23,730 nucleotides of DNA from Planctomycetales bacterium (lineage in GTDB: Bacteria; Planctomycetota; Phycisphaerae; SM23-33): NCBI GenBank assembly GCA_030631085.1, contig DAOVLV010000002.1, forward strand, positions 1 to 23,730, in the 5' to 3' direction. This document shows, one piece after another, positions 16,104 to 22,999 of the stretch. The notes beneath the pieces are model-generated. The model was given only the letters and a program-made list of their open reading frames with translations, was not told the origin of the DNA and made no database searches. A program made the position numbers and the translations under genes. Position 1 is the first letter of the stretch; each line of letters begins with the position of its first letter.

Positions 16104-17867
16104 ATGATAAGAAAGCCTTCGATGGTTTTTTGCGTATTGTTGGCATTCGGTCTTTCGTGCAGAGCCGGTGCGGGCTTACCGTCCGAAGCCGGAAAATCGC
16201 CGCCGCCGGCGTCGGCATGGAAGCATTTATGCGACAAAGCCCCCGCATTTACAACCAAAGTTCGCTCCGTTCTGCTGGCCGATAAAGACATTACAAAAAA
16301 GACGTTCAGGCTGCACGAAAAGTACAGGTATGGAACGTTGAAGGATTCCTCCAAAGGATACGCCCAGCCGATGGCGAACTGCATTTTCTTTGAGATATCT
16401 AATAAGAAAAAGCCAATGACGCTTAACGCGGAGGGGCGATTGGTCGAGAAGATAGGCGTTCACGCCAAGGCGTTCAACCACAAGAACAAGCCCCTGCTGG
16501 CCGGCGCGGTAAAGATCGAACGGGCGGCGAAGGTTCTGTGTGAATCGTTGGCAGAGGGTGATGCAGCGACGTTGAAATCGCTCAAATCCGTTGCTTTTAC
16601 CGGAAAAGGCGGCGACGAGTTGAGTTACGCCCTGCGGAAACTATCGGCCGCTCTGGCCGACGGACGAAAAAAAGAGGCGGCGATCTGGGCGGGCGAGGTC
16701 CGTGGAGCCGCCGTCAGGCTTACCGATATACTGCGGTGGGTCGATTTGCAGAGCGAGTGGATCATGGACCTTTGCGCGGTCTTCGGTAGTTTCGAGCCAT
16801 ACTTCGACGGCACCGACGCGGTGCTGGCGAAGACTGGAGGCTGGCGGATATTCATGTTCGGGCGGTGCCCCGGCGCACAGTCGATCCAGACGGTTTGCTA
16901 CAGGGACGTGCTGACGATCGAGCACCTGCTGATCGACTTCTACACGGTCGGTAAAAAAGACATCGCCGCGATGGGCAAGGTCGGCTGGGGCGAGGCAATC
17001 CTGGCCGTTACTCCCGCCCGGCGGGGGGCTTGTCGGAAAATACTCAACGCCCTGCCCGCCCGCGCCCGCCCGAAATTCCGAAAAATCCTCCAGTCCGATT
17101 ACGAACTGTCGGCTTTTCACTCGAATATCTGGCGATACGAAGATGAAGGCGAACTGGACAATCTCATCCGGAGCCTCAAGCGGTACGTTTCCAATTATCC
17201 GTCCCCGACGGCCAAGTCGATGATGGAGGTAATTCACATCCGCCAGGGCGCATGGTGCGCGACGTCGGCAGCGGCGGACCGCTATCATCCGAAACTTCTC
17301 GAGTGGGCGGGAAAAGTCAAAGGCAAGCCGCGCGACGCGCTGCTTACCGCTCACGGGTTCGCACACGAACTGTATTCTCGCGGCGGGTACCAGGGCAGCG
17401 TCAAGACACTGAACGACGCGCTCAAGGACGGCAGGATGGACTGCATCCGCATCAGCCAGATGATAGGGTGTATCTACGCCGACGCCGGATACGTGGGCTT
17501 ACATCCGGTTCGCGTCGGTCGCGGCAGCATTCGCCAGAAGAAGGTCGCCACCAGCGGGCACACGCTCCTGTCGGCGATATTCGAAGACGGCGAGGTCGGC
17601 GTCGAGGGGCTTGGCGCGCCCGGTTTCGGTAAACCCTATGCCGAGAGATATAAAGGTAATCCCCGCGTCCTGTCCTGCTCGCGGGGGTATCGGGCGTTGT
17701 ACGGGTGGGTGGCCGGCGAAATCTACTTCCCGCAGGGTCCGATAGGGCCGGTGCAACTGCGGATTCCATATTACAGTATCGAAAGGAAAGGTTTTTCAAA
17801 GCAAACCGGAAGACCAATCCGTCCGCCGGCGCCGTCCACTCATCCTCGCCGCCAAGCCGGCGGCTGA
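16104..17867 (+). CDS. Secreted protein with transglutaminase-like Cys/His core
   Basis: The 587-aa product has a signal peptide (MIRKPSMVFCVLLAFGLSCRAGA) and is probably exported. Residues about 30-420 are mostly helical with no recognised motif. From about 430 the order is LNDALKDGRMDCIRISQMIG (Cys447), a short linker, VGLHPVRVGRG, then SGHTLLSAIF (His486) and a following DGEVGVEGL. This resembles a transglutaminase/papain-like core, in which a Cys at the start of a helix precedes a His on a strand and then an acidic residue. Whether it is active is unknown. The tail at 572-587 is Pro/Arg-rich, and a GC hairpin (17848-17864) lies at its stop codon. The gene is divergent from the lipoprotein operon and convergent with the reductase operon. 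Confidence 0.7.
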   Translation: MIRKPSMVFCVLLAFGLSCRAGAGLPSEAGKSPPPASAWKHLCDKAPAFTTKVRSVLLADKDITKKTFRLHEKYRYGTLKDSSKGYAQPMANCIFFEISNKKKPMTLNAEGRLVEKIGVHAKAFNHKNKPLLAGAVKIERAAKVLCESLAEGDAATLKSLKSVAFTGKGGDELSYALRKLSAALADGRKKEAAIWAGEVRGAAVRLTDILRWVDLQSEWIMDLCAVFGSFEPYFDGTDAVLAKTGGWRIFMFGRCPGAQSIQTVCYRDVLTIEHLLIDFYTVGKKDIAAMGKVGWGEAILAVTPARRGACRKILNALPARARPKFRKILQSDYELSAFHSNIWRYEDEGELDNLIRSLKRYVSNYPSPTAKSMMEVIHIRQGAWCATSAAADRYHPKLLEWAGKVKGKPRDALLTAHGFAHELYSRGGYQGSVKTLNDALKDGRMDCIRISQMIGCIYADAGYVGLHPVRVGRGSIRQKKVATSGHTLLSAIFEDGEVGVEGLGAPGFGKPYAERYKGNPRVLSCSRGYRALYGWVAGEIYFPQGPIGPVQLRIPYYSIERKGFSKQTGRPIRPPAPSTHPRRQAGG

Positions 17868-17904
17868 ATTCTCAAATTCGATAAGCAAATGCTGATATTC
17901 TACC

Positions 17905-18957
17905 CTATCCGGTGATCTTACCCTCCGCGTCGAGCATCCATCGCGGGCGTTTGATGAATTCGCCGCCTTTGAATGTCTGCTCGATGAGTCCCTGCTTTTC
18001 CAGGTAGTTGAAGCAACTGCGCATACAGCCACGGGAGCCGCCGATTCCGTAACTTCCCCCGTCGCCCCATTTACGCAGATATGCGTGACCTTCGATTATG
18101 TAGCCGGAGGGGAATTCAGCCGTTTTGCCCCACGTACCGAGTGACATCGGCCAGCAGAATTTGTATGCAGTGTTTTCGGAGATTTTCTGCCTGGTCACGT
18201 CGAAACGGTATCCCGGCAAAGACTTGGGAATGAAAGGCGAAAGTCGCGGGTCGCCCCCGTGGTAACAGAGCGTGCACTTGCCCATATCGACATCGCCCCA
18301 TCGGTAGGTCTTTTTCTCGATCCGAATCTCAACGGTTTTGCCTTCTTTGATATGCGGTATTGCGCCGGGGCAGCCTTCGACGCAGACCATGCACAGTTTG
18401 CAGATGCTGTTGGGTTCGAGCAGCGGATCCGGTTCAAGTTCCAGGTCGGTGATAATCGCCGCCAGCCTTTGGCGCGGGCCGAATTTCTTTGTCAAAAACA
18501 CCTTCGACCATCCGATCTCGCCCACTCCAGCCGCCACGCCGGCGATGCGAATGGCAAGTTGCACGTCCGGAGACGGCGCGCCGTCGCGAAGCGGTTCGCA
18601 CGGCGGTTGGCTCTCAGGCACGCTGGGATAGTACGGCGATGCCTCGTAACCAAAATCCTCGATAAAGCAGGCTGTCTCGTACAGCGGCAGGGGGATGAAA
18701 AGCGTATTCAATAACCCGTGATAATCAAAGTACGTGTACGCCGGCCAGTGCGTGCCTTCCTCTATGCCTCGCCAACCCCCGCGGATAATCCGCCTGCCGA
18801 CGACGATGACGCTTCGGGCTTCCGGGAAGATGCCGGCAGGGTGCATTCTCGGCGGCGCGCCGTCGAACCGTTCAATGTTGGCCACGCCGAACAAATCCAA
18901 GCCGCGGGAAAGGGCGTAGTCCTTGATCTGTTGCTTTGTTGGTGGACGCTTATTCAT
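17905..18957 (-). CDS. Reductive-dehalogenase-like corrinoid/Fe-S protein 3
   Basis: Last gene of the IclR-linked operon; 350 aa from the ATG at 18957. The frame is open back to 19182, but that part lies inside the upstream gene. Residues 12-31 have the module start also seen in its neighbours (GLDLFGVANIERF). Residues 144-163 (GVGEIGWSKVFLTKKFGPRQ) and ITDLELEPDP match the corrinoid-binding region of reductive dehalogenases and QueG-like proteins. A full [4Fe-4S] motif CKLCMVCVEGCP has C186, C189, C192 and C196. Additional cysteines at 228, 231, 268, 311 and 315 could carry a second cluster, but not as CxxCxxCxxxCP. No Tat signal or membrane helix is present, so it is probably cytoplasmic. 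The substrate is unknown. The gap from the previous gene is 13 bases. Confidence 0.8.
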   Translation of the reverse strand: MNKRPPTKQQIKDYALSRGLDLFGVANIERFDGAPPRMHPAGIFPEARSVIVVGRRIIRGGWRGIEEGTHWPAYTYFDYHGLLNTLFIPLPLYETACFIEDFGYEASPYYPSVPESQPPCEPLRDGAPSPDVQLAIRIAGVAAGVGEIGWSKVFLTKKFGPRQRLAAIITDLELEPDPLLEPNSICKLCMVCVEGCPGAIPHIKEGKTVEIRIEKKTYRWGDVDMGKCTLCYHGGDPRLSPFIPKSLPGYRFDVTRQKISENTAYKFCWPMSLGTWGKTAEFPSGYIIEGHAYLRKWGDGGSYGIGGSRGCMRSCFNYLEKQGLIEQTFKGGEFIKRPRWMLDAEGKITG

Positions 18958-18970
18958 TCTTCCAGTCCTT

Positions 18971-19816
18971 TTAGGCCTTGTAAAAATCAATGTCCTCTTT
19001 GACGGTCCAGGGATCGCGTTTGCGAAATTGGGCAGAGAATTTGTTTTCCAGTCTGCCGGCCTTTTCCAGATAATCCATGCACGTCCTGACGCACACTGCC
19101 GCCAGGCGGTCGGGCCTGCCGGCGGGATGGTGGCGGTTGGGCATCGCGCCGTTCTTGCAGTCGGCGCACTTGCGATAATCAATCTTGGCGACGGTCATCG
19201 TCTTGCCGCAGATGGAAAGTTCCTTCTCGCCGATGAAGGCACCCAACGGGCAGATGCCCTTGCTCTCGTCAGTGCGTGGATCAATCGGTTCGTCGAGGAT
19301 GGGCGACGGTTCGATCTCGGCGTCGGTGAGGATAATTTGGATGCGTTGCCGCGGACCGAACCCCCGCGTCAGCAGGACGCCGCAATATCCGATCTCCCCG
19401 ACCCCGGCCCGCACGGCTGCATCGTCGAAATCGAGCATGACGTTGGGCGGCGGCTGGTCCATCCGCACCGCTACGCCCATCGGCGGGACCTCCGGCGGGA
19501 GGTTCGGCAGTGGAACTGCCTCCCATTCGGCGTCTTCGATGAACTCCGCGACCTGATAAGTTGTCATCGCCACGAAACGGTCGTCAAGCCAATGACATCC
19601 GTAAAAGGCGTAGTCGGTGAAGTTGGTTCCTTCCTCCACGCCGCGAAGCGTTCCGCGTGTAATTCGCCGGCCTAGGACGATTACCGACCTGGTCTCGGGG
19701 AATATCGTCCGCGGATGTTTTTCCGGCGGCAATTCGTCAAAGCGCCCAATGTCGGCGACGCCGAAGACGTCGGCACCGGCTCCCTTGGCGAAGGCGGATA
19801 ATTCTGAACGGTCCAT
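18971..19816 (-). CDS. Reductive-dehalogenase-like protein with degenerate first Fe-S motif
   Basis: 281 aa from the ATG at 19816, which shares one base with the TAA of the upstream gene; the frame continues to 19921, but those codons overlap that gene and lack the family start. It is a close relative of the downstream protein: GADVFGVADIGRF at 14-26, then VIVLGRRITRG and RGVEEGT, AGVGEIGYCGVLLTRGFGPR at 137-156, and LTDAEIEPSP. Where the paralogue has four ferredoxin cysteines, this one has only GICP (C189). Remaining cysteines are C203, C217 and C220 (KCADC), and C242 and C246 (CVRTC), so at most one or an atypical cluster seems possible. It may be a subunit partner of the intact paralogues rather than a stand-alone enzyme. 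A GGAAAGGA ribosome binding site precedes the start. Confidence 0.75.
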   Translation of the reverse strand: MDRSELSAFAKGAGADVFGVADIGRFDELPPEKHPRTIFPETRSVIVLGRRITRGTLRGVEEGTNFTDYAFYGCHWLDDRFVAMTTYQVAEFIEDAEWEAVPLPNLPPEVPPMGVAVRMDQPPPNVMLDFDDAAVRAGVGEIGYCGVLLTRGFGPRQRIQIILTDAEIEPSPILDEPIDPRTDESKGICPLGAFIGEKELSICGKTMTVAKIDYRKCADCKNGAMPNRHHPAGRPDRLAAVCVRTCMDYLEKAGRLENKFSAQFRKRDPWTVKEDIDFYKA

Positions 19817-22071
19817 TATGTAGTCCTTTCCGAAGGCTCCCGCGCTGCTTCCGACCCCTTGGCTGGGCAGATGCGGAGACATTCTTCTGTGATATTGGAG
19901 TGTCTCTTCTGGACGCCCCAATTGACTTTGCTGACGGCGGCGGCGACGGCGAGGGCATTTCTGCTCTGCGGGACGGGCACATCCACGTCCAAGCCGCAGT
20001 ATTTCGGTCCGGCCTCACCGGCCAGGCAGTAACGCGTCGCCCAATCGCAGGCGAAACAATCAACCCGCCCCAATTCGAGCGTCCTGCCCTCCAGTTGCAG
20101 CGTAGCCTGCTCCGACGCAATCGCCGAGGTCGGGCAAGCCGCTATGCACGGTCTTTGGCAGTCCCGACAGTCGATCCGGCCATCATAAAGCGGGTCGTCA
20201 CCCAGCGGACAGTCTGTTACGACGGCGAGGAAGGTTTGCCGGACGCCGAACTCGGACGTGATGGGACAGCCGTGAAGACCAATGTGTGCCAACCCGCCCA
20301 GCATCGCGGCGAAGCGGTTGGCCCGCATGTCCGGCAACATCCCGCGCGAACTGTGGACCTTCGAGGCTAATCCGGTCAGGTCATAGGCGAGCGTCGCGCG
20401 GTATCCCGAATCGTTCAACCTCTGGATGACACGGAAGGCCGCGTCGCCCAATAGCCGCTGGGCCTCGTAGCGGACAAAGGAAAACGGACCAACGGTCTCT
20501 GCCGGCGTAACCTTTGCCGTATCCAACGCCGTGTCCGGAAAGTGCAGACCGAGAACGATGACCGACCTGGCTCCGTCCAGCCAGTCGGACGGTTCTTTGA
20601 TCTCTGCGTCTTCGGTCATAATTTGCGGGACGTACGGGCCGTAAATCAGCCCCTTGTCCTCGACCACATCGGCTTGCTTGAGGGACACGTCCGTGGCTTC
20701 CAGGGCGTCGCGGAATCGTGCGAACCGCTCGGCTGTGAAAAACCCCACCAGGTCCGCCCCGGCATCTCGGCAGAAATTTCGGACCTGTTCAGTTTCGCAG
20801 AGCCGTTCTGCCTTTGGCCGGGTTCGCTTCAGCGAAGGCAAGGCCGCGCTGGTAAGGACGGTTGTATATTGGACGTCTGTTTCGTAGATTCCGAACCTTT
20901 CGGCCACCAGTTCGCTGCAAATGCGCGTATTGCTGATCCCGGAGTATCCGGCGAGGTCGAGGTGATGGGCGACGTTGAATGCGACGTAGTTGAGCGTCCG
21001 TTCAAGGACGGTCAGATACTCAGCGTTGTCGTCGGAATCGGGCAGGATGCGGATTCCGATGCAGATTAACGAAGCGGCGTCGGGAAGATGCAATTCGGGA
21101 TTGACCAGTTTCTCGCTGTCGAAGTCCTCGGCCTGACCGACGGCTACCATGTCCACGCCGGCGTCGTCGAGAATCTTCTGAATCGAGCAGAGGAGCCTTT
21201 CCGGACTGGTTTCGAGGCGATCCTTCTTTCGCCTCGGCGGTCGGCAGTACGACTCGTCGTAATACCGCCGCTGGGGGTTCATACAGAACTGGAGACAGGA
21301 GCCTATCTCTCCGCCACGCATACCGTATTTCTCCAGGTATTTCAGGATCGTCGCCTCATCGACCTTTTCCGGTATCTCGTGGGCCAGGTTGAGGCAGAAG
21401 TTTTCCGCCCAGGCGCATCGCCACTTGTTGGTCTGTGGGAATTTGAAGACCTTGCCGCCGATCTCCAACTCGTTAATGCCGCTTACCTCTTTGCGGAACG
21501 CATCGGTGGGGCAGTGGTTGACGCACTGCATACACTTATCGCACAGGTCATCGCCGTCGTACATAGGTGTCGCTTCCAGGTCAGCGTCGGTAACGACGGA
21601 TACGAATCTTGCCCGCGGGCCGAATTCCGGCGTCAGCGCAAGGCCGTTCCATCCGATCTGTCCCAGCCCCGCCGCCACGGCTGCGTAACGGTGGACCAGG
21701 TCGGGCGCGAAATCCACCTGAAGGTCCTTGTAGGCGTGGTATCGCCAGATATTACTGGCGGCGATGGGCAAGGCCTTGTGGCCGAGGTCTTCGAGGAACC
21801 GCGCCAACAGGAATGAGATGTCGTCGAGACGGGCGTTCATCGTGCCTTGAGTACCGTAGGGTCCCATATCATGCGGGGTTGGGACTCCGTCCAACTCTAC
21901 GGCGGCGTCGAGGTGATGAATCGCACAAACCACCACGCACTTGGCGCCCGGCAGCAGCCCCTGCGGACTCATCCGAAGCGGCGCGCCGGAAAACCTCTCA
22001 ACAGGGGCAATCCCCACAAGATCGGCGCCTAACTGTCCAGCCTTGGTCTTTACCTGTTCTGTCAGATTCAT
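19816..22071 (-). CDS. Three-module reductive-dehalogenase-like fusion protein
   Basis: 751 aa, the largest enzyme of the operon. Module A (about 1-275) starts with GADLVGIAPVERF, has AGLGQIGWNGLALTPEFGPR at 134-153 and a [4Fe-4S] motif CDKCMQCVNHCP (C177, C180, C183, C187), plus C219, C226, C259 and C263. Module B (about 288-425) repeats the fold start (GVDMVAVGQAEDF) and a strand (ASLICIGIRI) but has no corrinoid-loop signature and no Fe-S motif. Module C (about 426-751) restarts with GADLVGFFTAERF, has GLAHIGLHGCPITSEFGVRQ and CRDCQRPCIAACP (C635, C638, C642, C646), and further cysteines at 672, 675, 682, 692, 731 and 735. It has no signal peptide. Its ATG overlaps the IclR stop (ATGA). 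A corrinoid cofactor is inferred from the family, not seen. The substrate is unknown. Confidence 0.8.
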   Translation of the reverse strand: MNLTEQVKTKAGQLGADLVGIAPVERFSGAPLRMSPQGLLPGAKCVVVCAIHHLDAAVELDGVPTPHDMGPYGTQGTMNARLDDISFLLARFLEDLGHKALPIAASNIWRYHAYKDLQVDFAPDLVHRYAAVAAGLGQIGWNGLALTPEFGPRARFVSVVTDADLEATPMYDGDDLCDKCMQCVNHCPTDAFRKEVSGINELEIGGKVFKFPQTNKWRCAWAENFCLNLAHEIPEKVDEATILKYLEKYGMRGGEIGSCLQFCMNPQRRYYDESYCRPPRRKKDRLETSPERLLCSIQKILDDAGVDMVAVGQAEDFDSEKLVNPELHLPDAASLICIGIRILPDSDDNAEYLTVLERTLNYVAFNVAHHLDLAGYSGISNTRICSELVAERFGIYETDVQYTTVLTSAALPSLKRTRPKAERLCETEQVRNFCRDAGADLVGFFTAERFARFRDALEATDVSLKQADVVEDKGLIYGPYVPQIMTEDAEIKEPSDWLDGARSVIVLGLHFPDTALDTAKVTPAETVGPFSFVRYEAQRLLGDAAFRVIQRLNDSGYRATLAYDLTGLASKVHSSRGMLPDMRANRFAAMLGGLAHIGLHGCPITSEFGVRQTFLAVVTDCPLGDDPLYDGRIDCRDCQRPCIAACPTSAIASEQATLQLEGRTLELGRVDCFACDWATRYCLAGEAGPKYCGLDVDVPVPQSRNALAVAAAVSKVNWGVQKRHSNITEECLRICPAKGSEAAREPSERTT

Positions 22072-22832
22072 GAATCGTTCCTTGTTGAACGTTGAGATAG
22101 TCGGCGGGTGATTTCGTCAGCGGTTGAGGCCAGACCGGCGAGGACCTTCCTGCGGTGTTCGCCCTTGAAGCGGAACTTCGGCAGGAAAAGCCCCAGGGCG
22201 GCGACGACGGTCTGGTTTTCCCATATCGGATACGCCGTGGCTGCAATCTGCGGCTTCGATGTTTCTAGGGCCTTTCCGTCTCTGTGAATCTTCTTTAGGG
22301 CGGCGTAGGTCTGCGTCTTGGTCCTGACGTTCGGCCAGGCGCCATTTTCGGGCAAACCGTACCTGATGATGAATGTCTCAAGCCGATCATCGGGCAGAAA
22401 GGCCAGCAGCAGTCTGCCGGTAACGGTTTCGTACAGATTAGAGATGGAGGTGATGTCGCTACGTACCTGAAGGTCCTGATCCCCTTCGACCTGGCATGGA
22501 ACCACCCGTTCATGCCCGCGCAGCACGGCAATCAGCACTGTTTCTTGCAGTTGCTTAGCCAGGGCGGTCATCGGCGGCTCGGACGCCGCCACAAGATCCC
22601 TGCGATAAGGCCCACTTCGGGCGAGGCGGTAGGCCGCCGGACCGAGCGTGTACCCGCTTTTCGGGGCGGCCTGATCGACAAAACCCCGATGGACCATTGT
22701 CTTGAGAATGTTGGCGCAGGTGGCAGGATGCAGGCCCAGGTCGCCGGCGATCCGACCCAATCTCTTCGGTCGGTCGGGCTTGGCCGAGAGATAATCAAGA
22801 ATGTCGAACGCCCTGTCGAGAACTTGTATCAT
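22068..22832 (-). CDS. IclR-family transcriptional regulator
   Basis: The 254-aa regulator has a winged helix-turn-helix at about 1-65 (VLDRAFDILDYLS, RIAGDLGLHPATCANILKTM, YTLGPAAYRLA) and an IclR effector-binding domain at about 75-250 (TVLIAVLRGHERVV, ETVTGRLLLAFLPDD, AATAYPIWENQTVVAALGLF). IclR proteins usually control catabolic operons next to them in response to an aromatic or organic acid. The ATG at 22832 is chosen because the frame continuing to 22907 would contain the promoter and operator, and because family members start just before VLDRAFDIL. Its stop overlaps the start of the three-module gene (ATGA), so regulator and enzymes are one transcript and are probably autoregulated. 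Confidence 0.9.
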   Translation of the reverse strand: MIQVLDRAFDILDYLSAKPDRPKRLGRIAGDLGLHPATCANILKTMVHRGFVDQAAPKSGYTLGPAAYRLARSGPYRRDLVAASEPPMTALAKQLQETVLIAVLRGHERVVPCQVEGDQDLQVRSDITSISNLYETVTGRLLLAFLPDDRLETFIIRYGLPENGAWPNVRTKTQTYAALKKIHRDGKALETSKPQIAATAYPIWENQTVVAALGLFLPKFRFKGEHRRKVLAGLASTADEITRRLSQRSTRNDS

Positions 22833-22841
22833 TTTTATATA

Positions 22842-22858
22842 GTAAAATTGCGTTTTAC
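22842..22858. promoter_or_regulatory. Candidate IclR operator palindrome
   Basis: GTAAAA-TTGCG-TTTTAC is a perfect 6-base inverted repeat with a 5-base spacer, and two further outer base pairs (22839-22840 with 22860-22861) extend the symmetry. It lies between the putative transcription start and the IclR ATG, where binding would block the promoter. Confidence 0.65.
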
Positions 22859-22866
22859 AATCTCGT

Positions 22867-22895
22867 AATGTATCCGAGGCCGGTTTCGCTGTCAA
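22867..22895 (-). promoter_or_regulatory. Promoter of the IclR-reductase operon
   Basis: On the minus strand TTGACA (22895-22890) is followed after exactly 17 bases by TACATT (22872-22867), matching the sigma-70 consensus at 6/6 and 4/6. A start near 22860 would leave a leader of about 28 bases, which contains the palindrome and no obvious Shine-Dalgarno. Confidence 0.65.
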
Positions 22896-22929
22896 GCACA
22901 ATCGCAATTTTTTTCGAGAATAAAATATG

Positions 22930-22958
22930 GTGACGTCGGCGCGACATGCAGATAGAAT
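22930..22958 (+). promoter_or_regulatory. Putative promoter of the MBL/beta-CASP gene
   Basis: GTGACG (22930-22935) and TAGAAT (22953-22958) are separated by 17 bases, matching the consensus at 4/6 and 5/6. The downstream ATG at 23000 has AAGGG at 22990-22994. Confidence 0.45.
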
Positions 22959-22999
22959 CTGTATGGGCAGTTGAAACGTTACTTCTGAAAAGGGCGAAT

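Noticed and set aside
17848..17864. GC hairpin at the end of the secreted Cys/His protein as a terminator.
   Set aside because: It overlaps the last codons and stop, has only a 6-bp stem and no T tract.
18958..19182. Upstream extension of the third reductase gene to 19182.
   Set aside because: It lies fully inside the preceding gene in another frame, has low-complexity composition, and the family start (GLDLFGVANIERF) comes soon after the ATG at 18957, which has an AAGGA site upstream.
17905..22071. Annotation of the three reductase-like genes as queG (epoxyqueuosine reductase).
   Set aside because: They share the fold and the first ferredoxin motif, but the second CxxCxxCxxxCP and the QueG C-terminal region are missing, there are several paralogues in one operon, and the corrinoid-region motif ending FGPRQR is closer to RdhA.
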